This document shows positions 37,710 to 47,728 of a stretch of 64,000 bases of DNA, piece after piece (the stretch's first letter is position 1; each line of letters opens with the position of its first letter). A model generated the notes under the pieces. The model made no database searches. It saw nothing but the letters and a program-made list of their open reading frames with translations, and was not told the DNA's origin. Both the position numbers and the translations under genes were made by a program. The stretch comes from Synechococcus sp. LTW-R (GTDB lineage Bacteria; Cyanobacteriota; Cyanobacteriia; PCC-6307; Cyanobiaceae): contig NZ_CP059060.1 of NCBI RefSeq assembly GCF_014217875.1, positions 1,860,001 through 1,924,000 of the forward strand, in the 5' to 3' direction.

Positions 37710-39035
37710 ATGGCCGCTGGGGGCACAGCCACAGGAGCGCGCCGACTGCAGGCCTCCCTGTTTCTGATCGGTTGCTGTGGGGCTGCAGCAGCACCCCATC
37801 GGCTGCCTGCGGCCCAGGCCCTTTGGCCGGCCGCGGCCCTGACGGTCCTGTTGGGGTTGTACGTCCTGCGGGCCGTTTTTCTTCCCGCGTTCCGCGGGGC
37901 CCAGGCGGAGAGCGCGACGGAGCTCGAGAGTTGGCCCGCCGTTGACCTGGTGGTGGCGGCCCGTGACGAGGAGGCCGTGATTGGTCGCTTGGTCGAGCGT
38001 TTGGCCGCCCTGCGCTATCCGGCGGACCGTTTGACCATCTGGATCGTTGACGACGGCAGTGAGGACCGGACCCCCGAGGTCCTGACGGCTTATCAGGCCC
38101 GCTTCCCGCAACTGCAGGTGTTGCGCCGGCCCCGCGATGCCGGCGGCGGAAAGTCCGGGGCCCTCAATGCGGTGCTCCCCAACCTCCAAGGGCGTTGGTT
38201 GCTGGTGCTGGATGCCGATGCCCAGCTGCAGCCCGACGTTCTCGAGCGACTGGTGCGTTATGCGGAACAGGGGGGCTGGTCAGCGGTTCAGCTACGCAAG
38301 TCCGTGGTGAATCCGGACCTCAACTGGTTGACCCGGGCCCAGGCCATGGAAATGGCCCTGGATGCCGTCATTCAGCAGGGGCGCCTGGCTTCGGGTGGGG
38401 TCGTTGAGTTGCGCGGCAACGGTCAGTTGCTCCAGCGCGAGGCCGTGCTCAGTTGCGAGGGCTTCAACGAAGCCACCGTGACTGATGACCTCGATTTGAG
38501 TTTCCGCCTGCTGGTCCAGAAGCAACCGGTTGCGTTGCTCTGGGACCCGCCCGTGCAGGAGGAGGCCGTGACCGCTTGGAGTGCCCTCTGGCGCCAGCGT
38601 CAGCGCTGGGCCGAGGGAGGCCTCCAACGGTTCTTTGACTATTGGCCCCAGCTCACGGGACCGGAGCTGCCTGCGGCCCGCAAGCTCGATCTCAGCTGCT
38701 TTTTCCTGCTCCAATACGCCTTGCCGGTGATGGCGGCTGCCGATGCCTTGACGGCGCTGATCACGCGTACGGCTCCCCTGAGTTGGCCGCTGTCCTTTGT
38801 CGCGTTTGGCCTCTCTGGAGGAGCGATCTTGGTGGGTTGCACCCGTCGCTCAGAGGGCCCAGACCTGCCGGCGATGGGGCCGATCAACCTCGCCTGGGGC
38901 ATCGCCTATCTGGCCCATTGGTTTGTGGTGATCCCGTACACCACCTTGCGCATGGCCCTGCTGCCCAAACGTCTGGTTTGGGCCAAGACGCTGCACGTGG
39001 GTGCCGAGCCTGAGCCGGATCAAGCGACGGCTTGA
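37710..39035 (+). CDS. membrane-bound family 2 glycosyltransferase
   Basis: A 441-residue processive-type GT2 enzyme. Two hydrophobic N-terminal segments precede the GT-A domain with VVAARDEEAVIGRL, DDGSEDRT (about 112-119), DADAQL and the acceptor-site RQRQRW (QxxRW). Several C-terminal transmembrane helices follow. QxxRW and the membrane helices point to polysaccharide synthesis and export, as in cellulose or hyaluronan synthase relatives; the product is unknown. It ends convergently with dnaX, overlapping by 16 bases. Confidence 0.9.
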   Translation: MAAGGTATGARRLQASLFLIGCCGAAAAPHRLPAAQALWPAAALTVLLGLYVLRAVFLPAFRGAQAESATELESWPAVDLVVAARDEEAVIGRLVERLAALRYPADRLTIWIVDDGSEDRTPEVLTAYQARFPQLQVLRRPRDAGGGKSGALNAVLPNLQGRWLLVLDADAQLQPDVLERLVRYAEQGGWSAVQLRKSVVNPDLNWLTRAQAMEMALDAVIQQGRLASGGVVELRGNGQLLQREAVLSCEGFNEATVTDDLDLSFRLLVQKQPVALLWDPPVQEEAVTAWSALWRQRQRWAEGGLQRFFDYWPQLTGPELPAARKLDLSCFFLLQYALPVMAAADALTALITRTAPLSWPLSFVAFGLSGGAILVGCTRRSEGPDLPAMGPINLAWGIAYLAHWFVVIPYTTLRMALLPKRLVWAKTLHVGAEPEPDQATA

Positions 39036-40879
39036 TCGTCTCCTAATTCCGGCAGGGGATCCTGCACGTCGACAACTTCACCGTTGAAGAAATCAGCCAG
39101 TCGCTTCGCTTGGTCGTCGATCAGGCCATGGGGTTGCCGTACGGGGGCTGGGGCCTCGGCCGCGGGTTTGGGTTCCGGCTCGGGCGCCTGCTGCGGCTGG
39201 GGACTGGGCACTGCTGGCGCGGTCTGCGCCGGAACCGGGGGTGATGGGAGCGCGGGTGCAGCGGCAGGCGGCGCGCTCACGGCCGTTGGCGCTGGAGCCT
39301 GAACGGGAGTGGGGGCTGGCGTACTGGCTGCCGGCGGCTCAGCAGGTGCTGGTGTTGCGGCCGGGGCGGCGATGGGTGCAGCAGGGGCGGGAGCGTTGCC
39401 GGCTTCGAGGACGACCTGGCGAGGGCTGCCCAGGGCGGAGGCGACGGCTTTCTCCAGCAGGGGCAGACGGCTTTGAACCATGGCGGTCCAGTTGCCGGCG
39501 ACTTGAACCACCGCGCGCTGACTGTCCAGGCGGGCGAGGGAGGCCTGCTGCGAGAGGAGCATCCGGGTGGAGGGCAGCTCCAAGCCCGCCAGGATTTGCT
39601 GCCAGAGGGCGGCCAGGTCCGGGGACTCCCCACTGGGCGCGGGCGCAGTAGGGGCAGCAGGCTCGGGTGCCGGGTCTGGTGAAGGAACAGGCGTGACCGG
39701 TGCTGCCGCAGTGGGCGGTGCTGCACTGACGGCCGCGGCCGCTCGTTGGGGCGCGGCTGGGGCGGGCGCGCTGGCCTGGATGGCCGGTTCAGCCAGCAGG
39801 CCGAGCAGGAGCACTTCGAGCCAGAGGCGGGGTTGAACGCTCTGGCGCAGTTGCTGCTCGCTTCCCTTGAGTTGGGCTTGCCAGCGCAGCAACTTCGCTT
39901 TGCCGATGCTGCGGGCTAGGGTCGGCAGCTCGCCGCGGATCTGCGGCGAGAAGCTGGTGAGCTCCAGGCGGTCCGGGGCGACGCCGGCGAGGACGAGGTC
40001 CCGCAGCAGGCCCGCCATCCCCTGGAGGACCGCACCCGGCTCACGGCCGCGCTCCAGCAGGTTGCGGATCGCTTCGATGACCCCGAGCGGCTCGCTCCCG
40101 GCCAGGGCCTGGGCGAGTTGCAGCAGTTCTTGCTCGGGCACGGCCCCCAGCAGTTCCCAGACCGCCATGGGTTCGACGGGCCCCGGCAGCAAGCTGAGTT
40201 GATCGAGGAGGCTCTCGGCATCCCGCAGGCCCCCCTGGGCCCGCTGGGCGACCACATGCAGGGCTTCGGGGGTGATCTGGATCGCCTCTTGCTCAGCGAT
40301 CCAGCCCAGGTGCCGCTCGAGGGCATCCAGGGGAATGCGCCGGTAGTCAAAGCGCTGACAACGGCTCAGGATCGTGGGCAGAACCCGTTGCGGGTCGGTG
40401 GTGGCCAGCACAAAGACCACCCGCGGCGGCGGCTCCTCCAGGGTTTTGAGCAGGGCGTTGAAGGCCGCGGTCGAGAGCATGTGGCACTCGTCCACCACGT
40501 AGACCTTCCAGCGGGCCTGAACCGGGGCGAAGCGTGAGCGTTCAATCAGCTCGCGGATGTTGTCGACGCCGGTGTTGGAGGCGGCGTCGATCTCGATGAC
40601 ATCGAGGGCGTTGCCGTTGGCAATCGAGGTGCAGAGCTCGCAGGTGCTGCAGGGCTCAGGCGTCGGGCCCTCTGAGCTCAGGCAATTGAGGGAGCGCGCC
40701 AGGATGCGCGCACTGGAGGTTTTCCCGGTGCCGCGGGGGCCGCTGAAGAGATAGGCGGGAGCAATCCGGCCGGAGCGCAGGGCGTTGCCCAGGGTCGCGG
40801 CGATCGCCTCTTGCCCCACAAGCTGATCGAACCGCTGCGGGCGGTACTTGTGGTGGAGCGGTTGGTAGGCGGCCGGCAT
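39020..40879 (-). CDS. dnaX: DNA polymerase III subunit gamma/tau
   Basis: A 619-residue DnaX clamp-loader ATPase. Walker A GPRGTGKT is at 47-54, a four-Cys zinc module follows (CLSSEGPTPEPCSTCELC), then DECHML and FVLATTDPQRVL with the sensor motif. The last third has a long Ala/Pro-rich linker interrupted by a folded region around LAALWQQILAGLELPSTRML. Unlike DnaX of Synechocystis, no intein is inserted. Start ATG 40879. It is followed in the leftward direction only by the convergent GT2 gene. Confidence 0.95.
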   Translation of the reverse strand: MPAAYQPLHHKYRPQRFDQLVGQEAIAATLGNALRSGRIAPAYLFSGPRGTGKTSSARILARSLNCLSSEGPTPEPCSTCELCTSIANGNALDVIEIDAASNTGVDNIRELIERSRFAPVQARWKVYVVDECHMLSTAAFNALLKTLEEPPPRVVFVLATTDPQRVLPTILSRCQRFDYRRIPLDALERHLGWIAEQEAIQITPEALHVVAQRAQGGLRDAESLLDQLSLLPGPVEPMAVWELLGAVPEQELLQLAQALAGSEPLGVIEAIRNLLERGREPGAVLQGMAGLLRDLVLAGVAPDRLELTSFSPQIRGELPTLARSIGKAKLLRWQAQLKGSEQQLRQSVQPRLWLEVLLLGLLAEPAIQASAPAPAAPQRAAAAVSAAPPTAAAPVTPVPSPDPAPEPAAPTAPAPSGESPDLAALWQQILAGLELPSTRMLLSQQASLARLDSQRAVVQVAGNWTAMVQSRLPLLEKAVASALGSPRQVVLEAGNAPAPAAPIAAPAATPAPAEPPAASTPAPTPVQAPAPTAVSAPPAAAPALPSPPVPAQTAPAVPSPQPQQAPEPEPKPAAEAPAPVRQPHGLIDDQAKRLADFFNGEVVDVQDPLPELGDDQAVA

Positions 40880-40888
40880 GGCTGGAGG

Positions 40889-41593
40889 CTACTGGCCCTC
40901 GACGCCTCTGTTCGGCTTTGAATCCTGCTGACGATCTGTCAGGAGTTGCTCGAGCTTGGCTTCCATCTCCTCCACTTCACTGAGTTGATCCGCCAGGGCT
41001 TGGGCGGCCAGGCGCAGACGTTGGAATTGGGGTTGCGGCTCTCCTTGGCCCCAACGCTCCTCGGCCCGCGCCAGTTCGGTTTCCAATTTGGTTTGCAGCT
41101 TGAGGCGTAGGGCATCGAGTTGCTCGAGGCTGCGGCGGATGAGGTCCCGGCCCTGCTCCAGTTGGCTCGGCTCCAGGCGCAGGCCCTGCCGCAGCAGCGC
41201 CTTGGTGCCGGTCAGGACGGCCGCCGGCATGAATTGCCCGAGCGCTAACGCCCCCCAGCTACCGGCCTGGAGCACGTCCTCGACTTGGGCGCTGCGGTGG
41301 CGCCCGGTCTTGCACCAATGGGCGAAGTGCTCGCAGTTGTTGAAGAGCAGGTTGTAGTTCTGCTCACCTAGGCGCCCCATGGCCCGGCGCAGGGTTTGGC
41401 CTGCCGGTAAGCAGTCGCCCGCTGGATAGGCGATCACCGAGAGGGGCTGGCCGCGGCTGAACTCCTCCAGGGGGCTGCGCAGAATCTCCCGGCCCTCGAG
41501 GTAGTGGGCGACGCTCCCATCCCCGAGATCGATTCCGTGGTGGTTGAAGAGGCCGTGCTGCCGCGGCACCTGAAGGTGATCGGCAGCAGCCAT
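40889..41593 (-). CDS. LRAT-domain (NlpC/P60-type) protein
   Basis: A 234-residue protein with an N-terminal LRAT-like thiol hydrolase/acyltransferase domain: HHGIDLGDGSVAHY carries the catalytic His (18 or 19) and NNCEHFAHWCKTG carries Cys87 in the conserved NCEHF box. Residues about 105-130 are weakly hydrophobic, and about 135-220 are a long charged coiled coil. Animal LRAT proteins move acyl groups between phospholipids and retinol or amines; the bacterial role is unknown. It sits between clpX (6 bases upstream) and dnaX (10 bases downstream), so it is likely co-transcribed with both. Confidence 0.82.
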   Translation of the reverse strand: MAAADHLQVPRQHGLFNHHGIDLGDGSVAHYLEGREILRSPLEEFSRGQPLSVIAYPAGDCLPAGQTLRRAMGRLGEQNYNLLFNNCEHFAHWCKTGRHRSAQVEDVLQAGSWGALALGQFMPAAVLTGTKALLRQGLRLEPSQLEQGRDLIRRSLEQLDALRLKLQTKLETELARAEERWGQGEPQPQFQRLRLAAQALADQLSEVEEMEAKLEQLLTDRQQDSKPNRGVEGQ

Positions 41594-41599
41594 GGGGCC

Positions 41600-42955
<1,356 letters not shown>

Positions 42956-43056
42956 CGGGCAGGGGCTGTGGCGGCGTTGAGCGGGAGGGCTTCGTGGCGG
43001 TGTCCCGAAACTTCAGGATCGGTGCGATCCAGCGCTTCGTCAGCCGTCCTTAAGGA

Positions 43057-43737
43057 TCAAACCGGGGTCGTATCGGTGACGACACGATCGATCAGGCCGT
43101 ATTGAACCGCTTCTGCCGGGGAAAGGAAGTAGTCGCGGTCGGTGTCTTCCGCGATTTTGTCCAAGGGCTGGCCGGTGTGTTCCGCCATCAGGCCGTTCAA
43201 GGTCTCCTTGAGATACAGGATCTCCTTGGCCTGGATCTCGATGTCCACGGCTTGGCCTTGGGCCCCGCCCAGGGGCTGGTGGATCATGATCCGCGCGTTG
43301 GGCAGGGCGAGCCGCTTGCCCTTGGTGCCGCCGGAGAGGAGGAAGGCGCCCATGGAGGCAGCCAGGCCGTAGCAGATGGTCACGACGTCAGGTGCGACCT
43401 GCTGCATGGTGTCGTAGATCGCCAGACCAGCGGTGACCGAGCCCCCGGGGGAGTTGACGTAGATCTGGATGTCCTTCTCGGGGTCTTCGGCTTCCAGGAA
43501 GAGCAGCTGGGCGACCATCGCGTCCGCCACTTGGTCGTCGATGCCGCTGCCCAAGAAGATGATGCGCTCGCGGAGCAGGCGGGAATAAATGTCAAAGGCC
43601 CGCTCGCCGCGGCCGGATTGCTCCACCACCGTGGGGAGCACTCCGGGAGCGGCGGACGGGCCAGTCGAAATCGAGGATTGGGGCCCTTGGCCCAGCCAGC
43701 GGTTCTGAATTGGATGGGGGGTGCTGGCGTTGATCAC
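43057..43737 (-). CDS. clpP: ClpP, ATP-dependent protease proteolytic subunit
   Basis: A 226-residue serine peptidase. Catalytic Ser128 lies in [12 protein letters not shown] and His153 in MIHQPLGG; the Asp follows near residue 202 in the DRD motif. The Asn-Ser-Pro-Gly-Gly oxyanion region is present. Start is GTG 43737; the first 30 residues are a longer-than-average leader, and starts within them cannot be excluded. It lies 38 bases downstream of tig, forming the common tig-clpP-clpX order. Cyanobacteria have several ClpP paralogs; the position next to clpX suggests the housekeeping ClpP2-type, which is inference. Confidence 0.96.
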   Translation of the reverse strand: MINASTPHPIQNRWLGQGPQSSISTGPSAAPGVLPTVVEQSGRGERAFDIYSRLLRERIIFLGSGIDDQVADAMVAQLLFLEAEDPEKDIQIYVNSPGGSVTAGLAIYDTMQQVAPDVVTICYGLAASMGAFLLSGGTKGKRLALPNARIMIHQPLGGAQGQAVDIEIQAKEILYLKETLNGLMAEHTGQPLDKIAEDTDRDYFLSPAEAVQYGLIDRVVTDTTPV

Positions 43738-43775
43738 GCGGCCGGACTGGGGTCAGTCCGGCCAATCTATGGGGA

Positions 43776-45224
43776 TCAGGCCTCGGTGGTGGCTGCCTCG
43801 GCGTCGTCAGCCTTGGCTTTCTTCTTGGCAGCGCTCTTGGCCTTGGCCTTGGGCTTCTCCTCGCCGGCCTCTGCAGCTTTCTCGGTGATGGTGGAGTTGC
43901 TCTCCAGCCAGCCCAGGAGCTTCTCGCGCATCAGGTCTTCCTGAACGGCCTGGCGCAGGCGCTCGGGGTCGATGCGGGAGCTGTCGCTAAAGCCGCGGCT
44001 GAGTTCCTTGATCTTGGCGTCAATTTCGCTGGCTTCCAATTCCAGCTTCTCGGCGGCGGCCAGGGCCTTGAGGGCCAGGCTGCGCTTCAGGCGCTCCTCG
44101 GCTTCGGGGCGAGAGGTCTCGCGCAGGCTTTGGATCAGCTGAGGAGTGAACAGCTTTTTGACGTCCATCCCCTGTTGGGCCAGTTGGCCAGCGGTTTGCT
44201 CGAGCAGGGTCACGATCTCCTCTTGAACGAGGGTCTCGGGCAGTTCAACCTCCAGTTGCTCCACCAGGGCCGCCAGCAGGGCGTCATGGCGGTTGGACTG
44301 GTGGCGACGCTCGGCGTCCTCCTTGAGGCGGGTCTCCAGATCGCTGCGCAGCTCGGCGAGGGTTTGCTTGTCGCTGGCTTGTTGGGCGAACGCGTCATCC
44401 AGGGCGGGCAGTTCACGACCCTTGAGCTCGCTCAGGGTGATGTCGAAGCTGGCTTTCCGGCCGGCAGCGTCTTCCTGGGCGTAGTCCTCGGGGAACTGGC
44501 AAGCGATGGTCTTGCTCTCGCCGGCCTTCATGCCGATGACCCCTTCCACAAAGCCGGGGATCATGCGGCCGTCTTCCAGTTCCACTTCCATGGCATCACC
44601 GCTGCCGCCTTCGATGGCTTCGCCGGTGTCGCTGTAGGTGCCCTTGAAGCTGAGAACAGCCACATCGCCGGAGGCCGCGGCACGGCCTTCAACCGGTACG
44701 AGGGTGGCCATCTGACGGCGGGATTGCTCGATCAGTTCGTCGATGCGGGCGGGATCAAAGCTGACGGACTCGGCTTCGGCCTTGAGGCCTTTGGTGCTCT
44801 TGAGCTTCGGAGTGGGCTCCACATCCATCTCCAGGGTCAAGGTCAGCTCTTGACCGGGCTCAAAGCGCTCGAGCAGGGATTCGAAGCCGCCGTCGAGGGC
44901 CGGTTGGCCGATGGCGGGGATGTCGGCTTGTTTGAGGGCGTCCTTGAAGACGCTGTCCACCAGGGACTCCAGGGCGGTTGCCCGAATCTGCAGGGGACCG
45001 ATTTGCTGCATCAGCACCGCGCGGGGCACCTTGCCCTTGCGGAAGCCGGGGAGTTTCACGCTGCGGCTCAGCTTCTCGACGGCCGCGTTGTGGCTCCCTT
45101 GGGTGCGCTCCCCAGGAACGGCAATTTCGATCGCCATCCGGCTGCCGGGACGGGCGCTGGTGCTCAGCTTGAGATCTGCCTGTTTGGCAGTGGCTTTGCT
45201 GGCGGTGCTAGCGGCAGGGCTCAT
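43776..45224 (-). CDS. tig: trigger factor, ribosome-associated chaperone/PPIase
   Basis: A 482-residue trigger factor. The N-terminal ribosome-binding domain has the signature [10 protein letters not shown] (about 58-67). The FKBP-like domain lies around 180-270 and a long helical C-terminal domain binds nascent chains. The last 40 residues are Lys/Ala/Glu-rich and disordered. An N-terminal 20-residue Ser/Ala extension precedes the domain; ATG 45168 is a second possible start. It is the first gene of the leftward tig-clpP-clpX set and is divergent from asd. Confidence 0.95.
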   Translation of the reverse strand: MSPAASTASKATAKQADLKLSTSARPGSRMAIEIAVPGERTQGSHNAAVEKLSRSVKLPGFRKGKVPRAVLMQQIGPLQIRATALESLVDSVFKDALKQADIPAIGQPALDGGFESLLERFEPGQELTLTLEMDVEPTPKLKSTKGLKAEAESVSFDPARIDELIEQSRRQMATLVPVEGRAAASGDVAVLSFKGTYSDTGEAIEGGSGDAMEVELEDGRMIPGFVEGVIGMKAGESKTIACQFPEDYAQEDAAGRKASFDITLSELKGRELPALDDAFAQQASDKQTLAELRSDLETRLKEDAERRHQSNRHDALLAALVEQLEVELPETLVQEEIVTLLEQTAGQLAQQGMDVKKLFTPQLIQSLRETSRPEAEERLKRSLALKALAAAEKLELEASEIDAKIKELSRGFSDSSRIDPERLRQAVQEDLMREKLLGWLESNSTITEKAAEAGEEKPKAKAKSAAKKKAKADDAEAATTEA

Positions 45225-45650
45225 GGATGCGATCGAGACGTCGGGCCGAACAGTCGGCTAGGGCAGCCCACGATCCTAAGTAGTCACCTGTGACGAGCTC
45301 CAACAGGCCTGTTCGTGGTCGGCCTTGGCCACGTATTGTCTTGGGCAAGAACCAGTGACCTGAAGAGCTTTTTGGCGGCGTCCACAAGGACATCGCTCAG
45401 TTGTGGTAGGTCGTGCATCCGTCTTTCCCGGGATGCTCCACCGCTCGCTTTCCTCGGTATTGGGTTCGTTGATCGCGCTCTCCGTTGATTTCTCGCTCCA
45501 TCCCTTCTCTCCTCTGATCTCACTTCCTTAATCGGCGCCCACGGCTCCCGCGTCCGTTTTCTCCCTGTTCTTGCTTGAGCGAATCGGCCTCCAGATGAGG
45601 TCCCGCTCGGATTCCCAGTCTTTCCGCCCCACTTCTTCCCTGCACCTCCG
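45225..45650 (+). promoter_or_regulatory. long divergent tig/asd intergenic region with pyrimidine-rich asd leader
   Basis: 426 bases without a credible gene. Near the tig side is a small dyad GTCAC-CT-GTGAC (45283-45294). From about 45440 to 45650 the plus strand is strikingly C/T-rich up to the asd start, with clusters such as CCCTTCTCTCCTCT. A 32-codon frame from ATG 45432 could be a leader peptide but looks random. Promoters for both genes must be here; none could be fixed with confidence. Confidence 0.45.
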
Positions 45651-46730
45651 TTGACTTCCACTGACGTTCGTTCGCTGCCCAACCGTCCGCTGCATGTCGC
45701 CGTCCTGGGAGCGACCGGAGCGGTTGGCCAAGAGCTGCTGACCTTGCTGAAGGAGCGGGCTTTCCCGGTGGGTCAGCTCACCCTGTTGGCCTCACCGCGC
45801 TCGGCCGGTCAAACCCTGGAGTGGAACGGTCAGGAGCTGACCATTCAGCCCGTCACGGCTGAGGCCTTTGCCGGCGTGGACGTGGTGCTCGCCTCGGCGG
45901 GTGGCTCCGTCTCGAAGCAATGGGCTCCCATCGCTGCCGCCGCTGGGGCGGTCGTGATCGATAACTCCAGTGCGTTTCGGATGGAAGCCGGGGTTCCCCT
46001 GGTGGTTCCCGAGGTCAATCCCCACGAGGCTTTCCGCCATCAGGGGGTGATCGCTAACCCCAACTGCACCACGATTTTGATGACCTTGGCTTTGGCGCCC
46101 TTGGCGGCTCGCCGTGCCCTGCGTCGGGTGGTGGTCAGCACCTACCAATCAGCGAGTGGTGCGGGTGCCCGTGCGATGGAAGAGTTGAGCGAACTCAGCC
46201 GCACGGTCCTCGACGGCGGGACGCCGATGAGCAGTGTTCTGCCGTATTCCCTGGCCTTCAACCTCTTCCTGCACAACTCCCCGTTGCAGGACAACGGCTA
46301 CTGCGAAGAGGAGCTGAAGATGGTCAATGAAACCCGGAAGATCATGGGTTTGCCCGACCTCCGGGTTTCGGCCACCTGCGTTCGCGTTCCTGTTCTGCGC
46401 GCCCACTCCGAGGCGATCAACATCGAGTTCTGCGAACCCTTCCCCGTCGAGGAAGCCCGTGCGCTGCTGCAGGACGCACCCGGCGTTGAACTGATCGAAG
46501 ACTTCAGCTCTAACCGCTTCCCGATGCCGACGGATGTCACCGGCCGGGATCCCGTGGCCGTCGGCCGCATTCGCCAGGACCTCAGCGAACCCAACGCCCT
46601 TGAGCTCTGGCTGTGCGGCGACCAGATCCGTAAGGGGGCAGCCCTGAATGCGATCCAGATCGCTGAGTTGCTGCTCGATCCCGTGGCTGCTGCCGCCGCG
46701 GCTCAGGCCCCAGTGGGAGTCTCGGCATGA
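45651..46730 (+). CDS. asd: aspartate-semialdehyde dehydrogenase
   Basis: A 359-residue enzyme that reduces aspartyl phosphate to the semialdehyde, the branch point to lysine/diaminopimelate, threonine and methionine. [13 protein letters not shown] binds NADP, and NPNCTTI has catalytic Cys139. EINVE-type segments and [15 protein letters not shown] complete the pattern. The start TTG 45651 precedes a short leader; no ATG fits before the first beta strand. dapA begins inside the stop region (ATGA overlap at 46727), so the two are translated together. Confidence 0.95.
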   Translation: MTSTDVRSLPNRPLHVAVLGATGAVGQELLTLLKERAFPVGQLTLLASPRSAGQTLEWNGQELTIQPVTAEAFAGVDVVLASAGGSVSKQWAPIAAAAGAVVIDNSSAFRMEAGVPLVVPEVNPHEAFRHQGVIANPNCTTILMTLALAPLAARRALRRVVVSTYQSASGAGARAMEELSELSRTVLDGGTPMSSVLPYSLAFNLFLHNSPLQDNGYCEEELKMVNETRKIMGLPDLRVSATCVRVPVLRAHSEAINIEFCEPFPVEEARALLQDAPGVELIEDFSSNRFPMPTDVTGRDPVAVGRIRQDLSEPNALELWLCGDQIRKGAALNAIQIAELLLDPVAAAAAAQAPVGVSA

Positions 46731-47644
46731 GTACGGCCTTGACCCCAGGCGCGCCCTCCCCGGCCCCCTTTGGCCGGGTGATCACCGCGATGATCACCCC
46801 GTTTTCGGCTGATGGTTCGGTGGATCTCCCGATGGCGGCCAAGTTGGCCAGCCATTTGGTGGATCACGGTTCCGATGGCCTTGTGATTTGCGGCACCACC
46901 GGCGAATCGCCCACCCTTAGCTGGGATGAGCAGCACCAACTCTTTTCCGCGGTCAAAGCTGCCGTGGGGGACCGCGCCAAGGTTTTGGCCGGCACCGGCA
47001 GCAACTGCACCGCCGAGGCTGTCGAGGCCATTGGTGAGGCGGCCGCGCTCGGCGCTGACGGCGCCTTGGTGGTTGTGCCCTACTACAACAAGCCTCCCCA
47101 GGAGGGGCTGGAGGCCCATTTCCGGGCCGTGGCCCAGGCGGCCCCCCAGACGCTGCTGATGCTCTACAACATCCCCGGCCGGACCGGCTGCAGCCTGAAT
47201 CCAGAGACCGCCGCTCGGTTGATGGACCTCCCGAATGTGGTCAGCTTCAAGGCGGCGAGTGGCACGACCGAAGAGGTGAGCGCGCTGCGCGCGGTCTGCG
47301 GTGAACGCCTGGCGATTTATAGCGGTGATGACGCCTTGACCCTGCCGATGATGGCCGTCGGTGCCGTCGGCGTCGTCAGCGTCGCCAGCCATGTCGCTGG
47401 CGATCAGATTCAGCGCATGGTGCAGGCCTTCCTCGCCGGTGACTTCAGGGCGGCGTTGGCCGAGCACGAGCAACTGCTTCCCCTCTGCAAAGCCCTGTTC
47501 TGCACCACCAATCCCATCCCCGTGAAGGCGGCCTTGGAACTGAGCGGCTGGTCCGTTGGTGCCCCCCGGCTTCCGTTGGTTTCTGCATCAAGCGATGTGC
47601 GCGATCGACTCACCTCCGTCCTGGCAGCCCTGCGTCCCACTTGA
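46727..47644 (+). CDS. dapA: 4-hydroxy-tetrahydrodipicolinate synthase
   Basis: A 305-residue TIM-barrel aldolase that condenses aspartate semialdehyde with pyruvate. GTTGESPTL (about 47-55) binds pyruvate carboxylate, [10 protein letters not shown] carries the catalytic Tyr, and [12 protein letters not shown] carries Schiff-base Lys175. The 4-base overlap with asd puts two consecutive steps of lysine and peptidoglycan precursor synthesis in one operon. RNase J follows after 84 bases. Confidence 0.97.
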   Translation: MSTALTPGAPSPAPFGRVITAMITPFSADGSVDLPMAAKLASHLVDHGSDGLVICGTTGESPTLSWDEQHQLFSAVKAAVGDRAKVLAGTGSNCTAEAVEAIGEAAALGADGALVVVPYYNKPPQEGLEAHFRAVAQAAPQTLLMLYNIPGRTGCSLNPETAARLMDLPNVVSFKAASGTTEEVSALRAVCGERLAIYSGDDALTLPMMAVGAVGVVSVASHVAGDQIQRMVQAFLAGDFRAALAEHEQLLPLCKALFCTTNPIPVKAALELSGWSVGAPRLPLVSASSDVRDRLTSVLAALRPT

Positions 47645-47728
47645 CGCCAAGGCCGACCTGACCTGTTGCTGAGCAACCCCTCTTTCAACGTTTTTCCCCA
47701 TGCGGCTCTGCCGCGTTCCCCTCTCTGA

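Noticed and set aside
39020-40879. Intein in dnaX
   Set aside because: The protein is uninterrupted at the P-loop region where the Synechocystis intein sits.
45284-45682. 132-residue minus-strand frame in the tig/asd gap
   Set aside because: Composition is Arg/Ser/Thr/Gly-rich and low in hydrophobics, and it overlaps the asd start; it looks like a shadow of the pyrimidine-rich leader.
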